Source of the DNA: Micropterix aruncella
Taxonomy: Eukaryota > Arthropoda > Insecta > Lepidoptera > Micropterigidae
Length of the DNA stretch: 64,000 bases
Assembly (NCBI GenBank): GCA_944548615.1
Contig: OX155950.1
Location: 34,497,610-34,561,609, forward strand
Reading direction: 5' to 3'
Under the pieces are notes generated by a model. That model saw nothing but the letters and a program-made list of their open reading frames with translations, ran no database searches and had not been told where the DNA came from. The position numbers and the translations under genes are program-made. This document shows, one piece after another, positions 50,086 to 62,598 of the stretch (position 1 is its first letter; each line of letters begins with the position of its first letter).

Positions 50086-51560
50086 ACAAAATCGAAATCA
50101 CTGAAGCTACAGACATCAAAATTTGTATTTAGGATACTCGTTACAAATGAAAAATATTAGCTTTCACAGTATTTTCAAAATTAACCCTTAGTATGTAATT
50201 TAAGGGAAAAAATATTGTATGGAGATACCTAAATCATTGGATCGGGAAACTCGAAATTTTGCACATGGCTTTATTTGGTAGCGGAGGTAAGAACGTAAAA
50301 GATTTTTTTAGAAATTCCACTCCTAAGGGGGTAAAATAGGGTATGGAAGTTTGTATGAAAACACATCATATACGGTTTATGTTCCCTCAGGTAATTTAAT
50401 AAAATAAAAAATACGTGTTTTAGAATTCTTTGAAATTCCACCCCTAAGGGGGTAATTAAAAAGATAAAAATTTGTATGAAAATAAATATATATAAATGAT
50501 GTTTTTTAGTGAACTCTATGAGAAATTTTGAAAAGGAGAAACTTACTTATGGACTGATGACATATCAGCGCACATTTCATAATACTGAGACTGGGACCTT
50601 GGAATATTTCACAAGGCTTCCTTTTATAATGTAGGCAGGCACTAAGAAGCTGTTTTTGAAAATTTTACCCCTGAGGGGGTGAATAGAGTGAACTACTGTG
50701 GTATGGAATTTTGAAACCACTGAAGCTATATATGTAAAAAAAATAAGCTAAAAATCATTACAAATAAAAATAACGACATCCACGTGTTTTGAAAATCAAT
50801 CCTTGGGGGTAAATTAAATAATGAAATATTGTGTGGGGATGCAGAAACCAAAGAATCTTGGAAGTAGAAATTTTGTACAGGGCTATATTTAATAGTGGAG
50901 GTAAGCACCTAGAAGTTTTTCTGGAATTTACACCCCTAAGGGGGTAAATTAGATAATGAAAGTTTGTATGAAAATACGTAAAGTACTAGTACTCGGTCTC
51001 TTGATTAATAAAATATACAAAAATATGTGTTTCAGGATTTTTGTAAATTTCACCGCTAAGGGAACTAGGAGATGACAGTTTGTATGACTACACATATTTT
51101 TTTAGTCAACTCCATGAAAAATATATAAAAGGTGAAACTGACTTATTGACTGACTGGTATATCAGCACACATTCCAAACCACTGGGTCTAGGAACTTGGA
51201 ATATTTTACAGGGCTTTCTTTTATAATGTAGGCAAGCACTGAGAAGGGATTTTTGAAAATTCGACCCCTAAGGGGTGAAAAGAGTGCATTATTTTATGAA
51301 AAATTGAAACCGCTGAAGCTACATATATCAAAAATATATATTTATGCTACTCATTGCAAATGAAAAATAATAATATTCGCCGTTTTTTATAATATCAACC
51401 CTGGGGAGGTAATGGTTGAAATATTGTATGGGGATACCCAAACTAATTGATCTTTGAACTCGAAATTTTGTACAGAGCTTTATTTGAGAGTATAGGTTTT
51501 TAATTTTTAAAACCTAGATGGTTTTATGTAATTTTTGCCCCTAAGAGGGTAAAATAGGAG
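50086..51560 (+). repeat. ~600 bp tandem repeat, about 2.4 diverged copies
   Basis: GAAACCACTGAAGCTAC-type landmarks occur at 50094, 50713 and 51306 (spacings 619 and 593). Between them the order is constant: ATTACAAATGAAAAAT-like, TTGTATGGGGAT, AAATTTTGTACAGGGCT, CACCCCTAAGGGGGT, ACTGACTTATTGACTGACTG, ATATCAGCGCACAT, CTTTTATAATGTAGGC. Near-palindromic CCCCTAAGGGG motifs occur about every 120-330 bp. The first copy is the right half of the one split by the LTR array. No coding capacity. Confidence 0.85.
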
Positions 51561-52104
51561 ATGAAAAATTGTATGTTGTACCTGACTACAGATGAGGACT
51601 CTCCAAAGAAATGTTTTAGAGGCCACCTTTACCATCGGATGCGCTTAAGAGGTAACATTATTTATAGCAAGAATACCATTAATATTGCCTTCTGGCAATA
51701 TTCAATATTTAAATTATTTTTAATGTCGTCTCTGTTGCGTTGCTGGGACGACGGAAATCATATTAAACAATGAGACGATTTTAAACTTTTCCATTATTGC
51801 ATACCTAAATGAAAAGATCCGAGCTAGAACAAATGACGGTAAAACAAATTAATGACTGTTTTTGAGAAAGAAAAATCACATTGATTTGAATCAACTTAAT
51901 GAATGGATGAATTTGAAATTCTAATTTCAACCGAGCGTATATAAAATATATCAGTATTGAATAAAAGGCTTCAATACAAAACAATATAAGTGTAGTAAAC
52001 AGTATAAGTAAGATACCGAATGAAATGTAGACATACGAGTGCATATAATATTAAAATTTTATTAATCTCAATTAACATTATAAAGAAGTAACGTTTCTAA
52101 GTTT
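51561..52104. other. AT-rich spacer with a small hairpin
   Basis: AATATTGCC, loop TTCT, GGCAATATT at 51681-51702 makes a perfect 9 bp stem. Otherwise nothing recognised. Confidence 0.5.
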
Positions 52105-52722
52105 ATATGTATTCTCCGAAACTACTAATCCGATTTTTTTTCACTAATGGTAAGCTTCATTATAAGTGGGTGAAATAGGCTATATTTTATTGTGATAAAT
52201 ATTGGTTTTCAACAAGAAATCAGGATATTTGTAAATCGTCAGAGGAAAACGAGCTGGTGAGTTGCTTTATAGGCGTGCGCTGATGAAACGGTTTTAAATC
52301 GATCTATTAAAAAGTCCACAACAGCATATATCCAACTTTTATATATAATTTACAATAACTGCTTCTATGTCTTTAAAAAGTTATGAAAAAATAGGCTATA
52401 ATTACTTAGACATTAGCAATAAAATATGAATCCATATCAAAATAAATTACTCCATCACAAGTGTTTAAATGGAGATAAAATTTCCAGATAATATAACTTT
52501 TTAGGTGGTATAAGTTATAAAAGTAGTAAAAATTCAGCGGTGGCGGGTGGCGAGGGTGACGCGTACGTCTACGAGATAGGTAGCGTGCATCTGAGATGGA
52601 TGGGTTAAATGATTGCACTATATACCTAAATGTAGAGTATTAAAATGAAAATAAACGCCACCCGACTAAAATTAACAATTCGAATCGAAACTACGCGAAT
52701 CGAAGCCGCGTGCAACAGCTAG
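52105..52722 (+). mobile_element. Non-autonomous Helitron-like copy, 3' end at 52722
   Basis: The right end has ACGCG...CGCGT (about 52693-52711) as a hairpin, then GCAACAG and CTAG at 52719-52722 followed by T, the standard Helitron 3' structure. The body begins with sequence of the type GAAACTACTAATCCGATTTT, common in insect non-autonomous elements. The 5' TC end is not pinned down. No helicase similarity inside. Confidence 0.6.
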
Positions 52723-52800
52723 TATTTTATGAAATAGACTCGCTAAGAATAGAATCTTCGTTGTCCTTTCTGTATGTATTCGTACATGCTATGCGTTATC

Positions 52801-53784
52801 TTATTTCTTCTTCTTCGTGCCTATCCATTACTGGAGGTTGGCCGTTAGCTCTGAATACTTTTGTCTGTCTTGCGCCATCCGAAAAAGCTGTTCCGTACTG
52901 GTGATCCCGGTCCACTCTCTAACATTGCACAACCACGACTTTTTCCTCCTTCCACGGCGTCGTTTACCCTCAATTTTGCCCATCAATATCAGTTGGAGCA
53001 GTTGATATCTGCTATGCCACAGCACGTGCCCCAGATATTCAATCTTCCGTTTTTTGACGGTGTGCAACAATTTTCGGGTCGTACCAGCACACTGAAGCAC
53101 TTTTACGTTGCTAACTTTATAGGTCCAGCTTATACGGGGCAATCGATGGTAGCACCACATCTCAAAAGCTTCTAGCCGCCGTCTGGTGTCTTATTTTATG
53201 GTCCACGCTTCGCTGCCGTACATAACCAATGGCCAGATATAGCAATCCAGGATCCGAGTTCTAAGTCTTAGATTGATTTTCCGGCAACACAAGACTTTTC
53301 TCATTTTATTGAATGATGCACGGGCGATTTCTATCCGGGTCTTAATTTCTTGATCGGAGTACCATATTTCATTCACTCATGCACCGAGATATTTGTACTG
53401 CCGGACGCGCTCAAAAACTTTACCTGCCGCCGATATAGTAGGTTTGAAATCAGGATCCCTGGTAATAACCATGACATTGGTCTTTGAAATATTGATTGAA
53501 AAGCCAGATTTTTCACTGCACTCATTAACTTTGTCATCCAACCTTTGTAGGTCTTCCTGAGTAAAGGAAATAAGAACTGTGTCATCGGCGTAGCGCAAAT
53601 TATTGATGCGTTTTAAGTTCATTTTCACCCCCACATCAAGATTCTCCAGGGACTCGGCCATAATCGCCTCAGAGTACACGTTGAATAGTAATGGGGACAG
53701 AACGCAACCCTGACGTACCCCGCGGCAAATGTCGACCTCCTCCGTGTATTCCTGTTCCGCTTTGACTATTGCCTTTTGATTCCC
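52801..53784 (-). pseudogene. 5'-truncated LINE reverse transcriptase (RTE-like), reverse strand
   Basis: One continuous minus-strand frame runs from 53784 to the stop at 52828, interrupted by two in-frame stops just after YLGA and after AWTIK. Visible RT blocks in order are RGVRQGCVLSPLLFNVYSE (motif B'), then LRYADDTVLIS with the catalytic YADD at 53581-53592. These are followed by GFSINISKTNVM, YKYLG, the FNKMRKVLCCRKINLRLRTR region, and the terminal GKIEGKRRRGRRKKSWL and REWTGI. Endonuclease and the first RT motifs are missing; the frame meets a stop at 53785-53787. The 3' end is the AAGAAGAAGAA stretch at about 52801-52816. The clade call is inference; the LINE RT call is firm. Confidence 0.88.
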
Positions 53785-53787
53785 TTA

Positions 53788-56700
53788 TCTTATCACTTCC
53801 TATAATCAATAAGTCACGCTTAAATATCCAACTACTAAATAATTAGCAAGTTATAATTAAAATAGAACCTAGTATTTGTATGGCGTTTGGAGCGAGTCGT
53901 TCCTCCTAATAACATTAAACGCAGGCAAAACTTTCGGAATTACAGAGATACAATTCGCCAAAGCATTCGCACTTAGGCAAATATAGCCTGAGTTATGAAG
54001 CAGAAACTTACATAATGTCAACGGAAGTTTCTTAAGTTTGTCGGCAGCACCGAAATAGCGGCATTGAGGTCACGGCTGCGGTGGGTAGGAGGTACTCGGA
54101 TGGTTCTAGTAAAATTCCGCACAGAGGATCCAATTGAAACCAAAGGAGATTGAGTAGAAAATGTAAGTAGGGTCAGCAGTAGAGTTAGGTGGGGCTTCGC
54201 TTGTCATAAGGCCCTATACACATCGATATATTATATCGAAGCCTAAACAGAGTTCGGGAGTACGATAAAGTCAGAAACATTATTGTAAATGTGTTGGAAG
54301 TCCGCTACAAATACATCGCTGATATTCATTTTTATATTTTCATTTTTTTAAATTAATTTTCTAGCTTGTAAATAATAACTCAATGTTCCCCCAAAGTGTC
54401 TATATTCTACATTATTTAGTTATTTTTATGATGGTTCATAATATATTTACATCAAATTAAATGTTCGCCTTAGAACAGGCTCTTGCTTAGTTAGGCGATA
54501 TTAAAATAGGATCACTGTAAACACTAAAATAGAATAGTACCAAAAAGTGGGGATTTTTTTCTTTTGGGGGTTATATCTAGTGGAAAGTTACTTGTAGAAC
54601 TCAACGGAAAAATAATATAATTTACTATTACTGTCTTTTGACATTCAGTATGTGTACATGATGCATTTACAATGAATACAAACTGAAACGGAAACTATCT
54701 CTTACAAAGAAGTTTTTCAATAAGCAGTAAACGCGAATACCAGCGAAGTAGTCGTCTTCAACCAACCTTCTTAGATACAATGTATCGAAATGCTTAAATA
54801 ATGACCATTGCAATGCTATGCTGTTCGTGTTCAGAAGACTCTGTGTCACCTATAATAAAATATACTGCTCATCTTCATTTAAAGCTGTATAAATATATAG
54901 GTATATCCTGTGCTTTACTTAACATCTTCTTTGCGCAATGCTTTTAACCATCGTCAGAGAAATAATAAACACAATACACAACGACACAGAGATATTTACG
55001 CGGGCGGGGCCGTGGGTTCGTACAGCTTGCAGATATTAATATATTATGGACTAGAGCAACAGCATGCATGGACTGTGCCTATAGGAAAACTGAGCAGGTG
55101 GCTGCATAAAATTTTACATGTTTGCGCTAGGTTCCACTCCAATAGTTCTTTTCACTATGTGTCTCCATTTATCTCCTGGACATCCATGCTAAACAAGAGT
55201 CAAAGTTGGCATTTTGCAATCTACGTTTTAAAAATAGTCTGGTCTGAGCAACCTCAATGAGCAGCCTCCGAGCAACCTAGTGATTTATGAACTGGTACCT
55301 GAATTGCCACACTCACTCTACTCGAGAGTTTTCTATGCCGTTCGGCAGCTGTATGAAATTGACTCGAGGTGACGCTAAGTAAATGCTTAAACTTCTAGAC
55401 CAAGAAATTTGACGGTATGTAATTTAAGAGTTGATCTAAGAAAATTCCCATACAAATCCATGCAGGCTCATCGTGTAGTTTTTTGTTGTTGTGCTATGCA
55501 TATTATACCTTTCTTGTATCTTTCAATACTCAATCGTTGTAACTATGAATAATATAAATACAGGATGTAAAATTAAAAGTGGCCAAAAACTCCAATAGGT
55601 TTGTGGAAGTATTAATGTAGTGTAAATATATCGTTTACTGCTACATACTAGTAAGTATAAAAAGCTGCCTTATGTATCATAATAATTCCTAAATACTAAC
55701 TAAAAATAGTTATTATTAAAAAAAAGGTTTTTATGCCGAAATATGTTTCACTGTGAGCCGGGCAGCCCGTATCCTTTATTTTCCTTCACATGACCACTTC
55801 CCATTCTAAGTATTGATTACACAGCACATTTCGTGGTATTTTCGTATTATTTTCTTTTGCTTTGAATATAGTATCTTCAAAACACCGCCGGCCTGGTTAC
55901 TGCGTAATTACTGTTAGTTTGATATTCAATTCCTTGAGTAGCGGATGTCAAACTATTATAAACTGCTGCCGATATATAATAAATTTAAGTATTTATATTC
56001 GTATTTCTTTGTGAAAAAACTATCGCGAAAGAAAGGGATAATTTTATATTTGTCCTAATTTTCGATTTTACATTTTTAAATATAAATAGTCGAAGCGAAA
56101 ATATCAATCCTTCGAGGATATCATAGAGCGAGATTAAATCCGGAATAGTAATATCTTGAAACCACAGGACAGAGTTTTTTCTTCAGTTCAATGAGCGATA
56201 TAGAATCCGAAGTAGAGAGATTTTGAAATTACGTACTGAAGTCGGATTCTTTTTTTTAAAAGTGAATTCTGGTTATTGGGCTTAAGTCCGACTTGACAGA
56301 TTATAGACGTCTTTTACGACTAATCGATTTCCACTCAACCAAAAAATCTCACTTTTTTCCGTGAAGCAGAAAACGATTAGCTTGTCATTATGATGCTATA
56401 TTTTCTGTAAGATTTGTAAAATATGAGTAAATGAACATTAAACAATAGGTAAATGAAGGCCAGACTTCGTCTTACGTAATAGGCTTCGCAATAGCTCGCG
56501 AGTCAGGGCAGCGCGTATTTGGATGCTTACTGCCCGGCTTGCTCCCATATTGCCATTGGGAGAGAAGCCAAAATGTATCGAGAAAAAATGTTTGTGGCAA
56601 AAGAACGCTAGGGAGAGTCTCTGAAATTATGATATTTTAAACAGTACTGTATTTAATTAAAATCATATATATACCTACCTATAATTAAAGTGGGAGAATT

Positions 56701-57169
56701 AAAGTAGGGTAGGGTTAATTAGATAGAGATGTCTATTTTCAACCTTATCTGCCTTTATAATAATTTTAGTTAGTTTCGTTTGGAAATATTGTCTTCTGAA
56801 CCTAGTTATATATCGTCAATCTCAGCACCAGCTTTTGAAAATAAGTCCAAGCTTGGGTATCTCGTTTTTATTAGTTTTTATATTCTCTGTTCCTGCTTGA
56901 GATTTAACATTCTCTTTTTCAGTCAGTATGTGTGTATGTAAAATCTTTACTTGCAAATTATTTTCTTCTCCGGTGACATTTTGTATGATGCCATCATTAC
57001 AGATGTCTAAACGTACACTATTTGCAGTCTCCCTCCAAGTGGCATACACTGAAAACGTCATAGTCATAGCCAATCAAGCGGAAAAGTCACGTCTAAAAGA
57101 CTGCAGGAAGGTGATAAGAGCGATGAAACTGAGAAGGAAACATTTCCAAGCCCTATAGACAAACATCGA
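53788..57169. other. 3.4 kb without recognisable gene
   Basis: AT-rich DNA with short unassignable frames (54910-55260 plus, 54667-54849 minus, 56822-57158). A 17 bp palindrome TCGATATATTATATCGA sits at 54223-54239. No element ends identified. Confidence 0.5.
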
Positions 57170-58320
57170 GGGCTATATGGAAATACGTATCTAAATTGGC
57201 CAGGCAAGTGTCGGTAGATGTGCTAGTAATCGAAGAAACCCATATAGATAACGACGAGCAACTTCATAACAGAGTATGAATTCCTGGTTACAGCTGTATA
57301 GCTCAAATAAGCCACTCTAAAAACGGAATATCAACTTATACCAAATCCTTCATTAGGAATGCTACTCAAACTGCCATACATACGATATTTGAGGAATTCA
57401 CTGAAGCCATCACTATGTACGATCTTTGAATTATAAATGTCTGCAAGCTACTGACATCCGCTTGGCCCAGAAGAACGTTGCCAGACATAAACAAAGCAAC
57501 ATGGAGATATAGAATATGGAATCCGACGTAATGGAAAAACTTTATGCAACTGGTCTGACCGAAAATAGTTAGTCTACGACGCTAATGAAAAACATACCGT
57601 CCACTCGGCCAGATGGAGAAGAGGGACTCAGCGACATTAGAAATTAAACTGCGAAAAATACATCGTCTGCTACAGAACTAAGATAAGGGCGCATTTGTCA
57701 TCATAAATTCCGTAGAAAATACAACCCATGCAAATTCCCAAATAAAACTCTTTACAGACAGATAAATTCCCAGGACAGGATGGAAACCATCTATTGATAA
57801 ACTCCTAAAATAACTAGATGCATCGAGGCGACAGTGATGAGTGAATTTTGTCGAAAAGACTAATTTTACGCATTCTAGCCAAAAAACTTGGAATCTCCTC
57901 ATAAAAATCGGCAACTGTACTTCCCAAATACCCAAAACAGCCCATATTTAGATTGACAATTCTCGGTAGAATACTAGAGATCATGCTAGAGGGCCGCTAC
58001 TTCATTGTCCATATAGCAGTAATTATAGCTGGACAAAAAAACAGAACGAGACGCCTAAGCGATTGACTGCCCCAGGGCTCAGTGTTGACACCCACCCTCT
58101 TTAATCTATACACCAGCGACCTCCTCGTAACTACGTATATAAAGTTTATTTACGCCGATGGCGTCGCATTGGCAGTTCAGACTACAAGCTTTGAAGACGG
58201 AGGCGAAATGCTTTTCAAAGATCTTGAATCGCTAAACCAGTACTTTTAAAACTGACATCTCCTCCCAGGGAAATTGTGCCCCATTGTGTCTCCTTAAAAA
58301 TCAAACACATCATAAAATCA
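57170..58320 (+). pseudogene. Degraded Jockey-like LINE (endonuclease and RT pieces)
   Basis: The first piece carries the start of an apurinic-type endonuclease: VDVLVIEETHIDND, then IPGYSCIAQ, matching the DVLxxxETH and IPGY signatures, with a stop between them. A badly worn middle follows. Motif B is LPQGSVLTPTLFNLYTSDLL from 58067, preceded by a TGA where a Gly codon is expected (58064-58066). The catalytic box is YADG (58151-58162) instead of YADD. The frame stops at 58247-58249, and a shifted piece corresponding to the post-YADD W.L.P..K region follows to about 58,320. The loss of the second Asp and multiple stops make it inactive. It is older than the LINE at 53 kb, judging by its decay. 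Confidence 0.78.
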
Positions 58321-59549
58321 CAGAAATATATTTTTTAATTTTATTATCTTGCGATATATTATTTATATGCAAGAAAGTGTCAAGCAAAAGTTATAGGTCT
58401 ATAATATATCTTAAATACTTTAATATTTGTCTGATAATTATTCTTTATTGCGTTATTTAAAATTAATGAAAATAATTACTTGAATATTTTTTTATTACTA
58501 AATAATATTGGTCTATGGTAAAGAGTGCTAAAAACTTTTTATTAGGCATTTAAATACCTGTCATTGACAGCTAAATCAGTTGTTACGTTGTAATTTGTTA
58601 TGTCGTAGGTTGTTAAGGTGTTACGAAGTATATCGTCAAAACCTGATACCAAGAATATCCATCTTTGAAACATCATTGCTTCTCATTCTACGTGTAGTAG
58701 TAACGTAATTTAGGTGATAAAATTGGTAACGTCATTCATCTTAGGGGAAACACCACTGAATACGTTGCTCTAATAGTAATCAGACCTACTAATATATTTT
58801 ATAATCACTATACTATGGCACTAGCCACTAATCCCTACTATGAATCGTCGCGTTATATGTAGCAAAAAAGAAGTGATTTCCACGTTTTCTCGAAAATCGT
58901 TGTTCCAAAGTAATAAAAAAAAAGTTATTTTATGGATCTACAACCTATGTTTAATATTTTTTGCTTATAATAAATGTTTCACAAGATTAAAAAAAGATAT
59001 ATCCAGTGATTTCATGATTTTTTCGGTTATTAAGGCTTCAAATCTATAAAGATTGACTTCAAATTTAGATAGATTTTTCTAACCAGCTGAGGGGGTAGCG
59101 CAAAGACAATATGAACTATATAGTAGAATATATGTAGAACTTTTAAGTAACCACCTAATAGAATTGGTTTATTATACAGATAATGCAAATTAACATTCTA
59201 TTGCTTACATCTGCTTCGCAACCCGTATTTCAGAGCTGTGGTCATAAAGTCAAATTGCTTGGAAATATTCCAAGGAAAATGACACCAAAATCAAGTGCTT
59301 TAATGACCAGCCGCTGCGGAGCCAACCGCTGCTATTTCTGGCGTGTTTGGAAATTGTCCAAATATCGATAATAGTAGGGAAAGTTCACTGCGACGTTTTT
59401 CTTCGCGTAAGTAGCGGGTTTTGGCTCGTTACTCTGTAATTTTATCCCCGAAGTTTCGAAAACATGTTAAATAATTAATGGTAGCGTGTGGAGATTATTC
59501 TGCTTAATATAATAATATTTAGTTTTCTTATGTTATAAGTTTATTATTA
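58321..59549. other. AT-rich region without recognisable gene
   Basis: No family similarity. The frames at 58840-59049 and 59183-59371 are Lys- or Ser-rich and unassignable. Confidence 0.5.
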
Positions 59550-60310
59550 GCATGAAGATATTAGTATATCTCTAGAAGTTGTTAAAATCGGTTTCGATGA
59601 CGGTTCCGATGACATAGGACCACGAAGACCCACTCGTTCAGGGTCGGCCATACTCACGGGTCAACACCCATCCGGCGGCCTCCACGCAGAAGGGAGAGCC
59701 ATGGTAAGACGCTGGCCTGCGGGCCGGTCTTCCCTACGGTTTGCGCACCGTGCGGCGTCAGCCAAACCATTGTGCACTCCGATTTACAGTCGGGGGAGTC
59801 TGGGAACAGTAATGTTTCAAATAGAGCGGGGGTGGTTGTTAACCTTATGTCAACTGCTCTTGAAACGACCATTCGGCCACCCGATCCCGGGTGAATAAAT
59901 CGGGCAAAGGATGCCGTGGTCCGCAATAGATTCGGTTGACACTGAATCACGGCTTCATGAGGGAGAGGACCGCGCAAGCGACCTCGATCCTGTAACCAGT
60001 CAGTTGGTAGGAGGTACCCTGACGGAAATACGGACGGACATACACTTCCAAACTGGTAGTCAGGGGCGAGGCTGCCCGCTGGATACCTTTACCGGAGCCT
60101 CGCCGTAAAGCGTTGACCTCTGTCAGGCAGTGACGTAGCTAGACGGCGGATTGTTTTCGTCCCATGTCTTCTGCGCTCACCTCACGGGAGACAGAACGAA
60201 CAATATCGCTAGTTGTGACGGATTCGCCCATTGTAGTTGACAGCTCTAATGTTTCCGATGACGTTTACAAAAATATTGATTTCTTCGATCTTCGAACTTT
60301 CGAAAATTTC
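59550..60310 (-). repeat. Unclassified dispersed repeat, right copy (inverted partner of 1.2-2.4 kb)
   Basis: Its reverse complement follows the left copy from the CAATAT-containing edge through GGGCGAATCCGTCAC, CCGCCGTCTAGCTACG, CAGACTCCCCCGACTGT, GCCGCACGGTGCGCA and GTGTTGACCCGTGAGTATG. It lacks the 405 bp insertion and so supplies the empty site. The minus-strand frame 59654-59977 lies within it and resembles no family I know. Confidence 0.75.
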
Positions 60311-60699
60311 GGTTATGATTAAAGGAAGCTGCATATATTATACATCTAAGTAAAGTTATTTACGTGTATAGTTTATATTAGTATTTACAGGCAGGCGCTC
60401 TCGTTTCTCAAAATGAAGAGGCGACCACCCCTGTAGGGTGAACAACAACTCTAACTTGGCATACAATCAAGAGAGCTCTGGATATATTATTTCTTCAGTT
60501 ACTCGTATATACCACTTCTCTGCATGTCAACTTCTCGTTTAAAACTGATGACAGCAAGCTCGTAAAACAAGCAACTCGTTAATATATTAGTGTGTAATGG
60601 TAGCTATAGCAAGTTTTTGTTAGTTGAACGATTTCTTTCACCATTAATAAATATTTAAAATTTTGATGCGAAGAATAATTTTGTATTACAACTTATAGA

Positions 60700-61294
60700 G
60701 TAGGTGGGGGCAAGGCCCTGCAATTTTCGGTTTTTTGAAAATTGTGGAGAAACAGAGATATATTTTCTTTCAGTTTTATATTGGAGTTTAATATTAGGAT
60801 CTTACCTATATATAACCCCTGAAAATATCAGGCATGTTCAATCATCGGTTGCAGAGAAATCTAATATTATATATTTTTTTAAAATGCAGGGGGTTGCCCC
60901 GAAAAATGAGGCAACGCCACTCACTTTCACCATTTCACACTTTCAATATGGCGTCGTCTCCAACTATGTAAGCAAATGATATCGATGAACTTGACACTGA
61001 AATGTGAAGCTAAAAACCAGGCAGTTCTTCACGGTAACTTCAATTGCGAGAATAGCCTAAACCGTTTTGGAAAAACTCAGCTTGGAAGAATAAGAAATTT
61101 TACACCAAAACACGAAAAAACAGACTTTCCGCATTTTCCAGGATCAAGTGCGACCGAACTTCTTTAGGATTGGTGTGGAGCTGGAAGTTGTTGAGACGGA
61201 TCAGCCACCTGGCGGCTATCGAAATAATTACGAATATTCCCTCCGGAAACCCCCGTGCGTGGATTTGCCCCGTGCGGACTTTACCCCCACCTAC
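60700..61294. mobile_element. Possible small element with 18 bp inverted ends
   Basis: GTAGGTGGGGGCAAGGCC at 60700-60717 is matched by the reverse complement of 61277-61294 at 15 of 18 positions. No flanking duplication is seen and the inside is non-coding. This could be a worn MITE or coincidence in G-rich sequence. Confidence 0.3.
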
Positions 61295-62598
61295 CCACGC
61301 CCAAACATTTATATGAAACTACCTAAAATTTATTGGTAGATATTTAAAATATCAAATAAAATTGACTTGACAAATTAAAGAAAAAGATGAATTTCGCCAT
61401 CGAAATATATAAGCCACGTTTCAGAAGAATTAGGTTAAACGTGAGACATTCTGTAAAAAACTCTACAATATTTTCAGAATTTACAAAGTTCAGAGCTATT
61501 CAAGTCACTGACAATGACAAAGTATTAAAAATCTAAAAACCCACCTATATAGCCTCCCCATCTTGATTATTTTCAAATAAGGCGCTCGGAAATGAAAAGT
61601 AAATCGTTTGCGAGTGGAAATGAGACTTCTTTTAAATGGCGACCACCTCATTTCTTAGGTAAATTGTGCCTTTTCTTTGGCATTTCTTTACTGTATTTAT
61701 TTGTTTCTTTATCTCACCCGGATAGCGTCTTTCATTTGAAGAATTTGCGCTTTATCAGGCGTAAAAATGCTGCACTGAAATAATTACGCTGAATTCACTC
61801 TTTTCTGAATGGTGGAATATAATGAACCTAATTAACATAGAGGTCTAATTTTATCAATATTTTTACTGCTACTAGTTTGTACCAATAACCTGTTGCCAAA
61901 TATTTCTTTTTATTTAAATCTGTAGGTTTAAAAACAGTATACTTATTGCAGACAGAGCAGTATAAAAAATCGTTTTAAAAGTCCAAATTTAATTGTTTTA
62001 AAGTTGACTACTTATTTCTTTAATACATATTTTAACTAGGTATATTCAGTTTGCAATTTAGATTGCAAAGGTAATAAATAAATAAATACATAAAACATAT
62101 ACGTTTATGATTGTGACAATATTTTTTAATTCATTGTAATATTTACAAATTCGCAGTTAGCGAAATCCACTCTTCCATTTATGGAGGAATGTATAATTAA
62201 ATTTAAAAGGGAAATTATGACAAAGTGTTTTTTCGTGCATTATTCGCGTCAGTTTAAGACGGTTTTTATGGACGCTTTCATAGCCAGTGGCGCCCCGGCC
62301 CATTAATTTTTTTGCAGTAGTTGTGGCTTACTAATTCATGCCAGTAAGTGCATTTCGTTGTCGTGTTACTTGAAAACAGTGCCGCCGAAATAATGTTCAT
62401 ATATATATATATATATAAAGAATGACGATATGGCATTTTTATAACTATGGACGATAACCAAAAATGAAAATCCAACCTTGCATCTTCAAAAAATGTATAT
62501 TTTGCATTTGCTAATACCAATCTGGAATTGGCCTCGCCGATTTGCTGACCTTAATACAAGCACATACCTAAAAGTTTGTAAGAATATTTATTTAAAAA
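61295..62598. other. AT-rich region without recognisable gene
   Basis: Short frames only (for example 61592-61783). A brief TA run occurs near 62,400-62,418. No element ends recognised. Confidence 0.5.

Noticed and set aside
53373..53585. Second minus-strand frame overlapping the LINE RT
   Set aside because: Shadow of the true RT frame, which carries the YADD and motif B' blocks.
54910..55260. 116-codon + frame as a host gene
   Set aside because: No domain, no splice context, composition like surrounding DNA.
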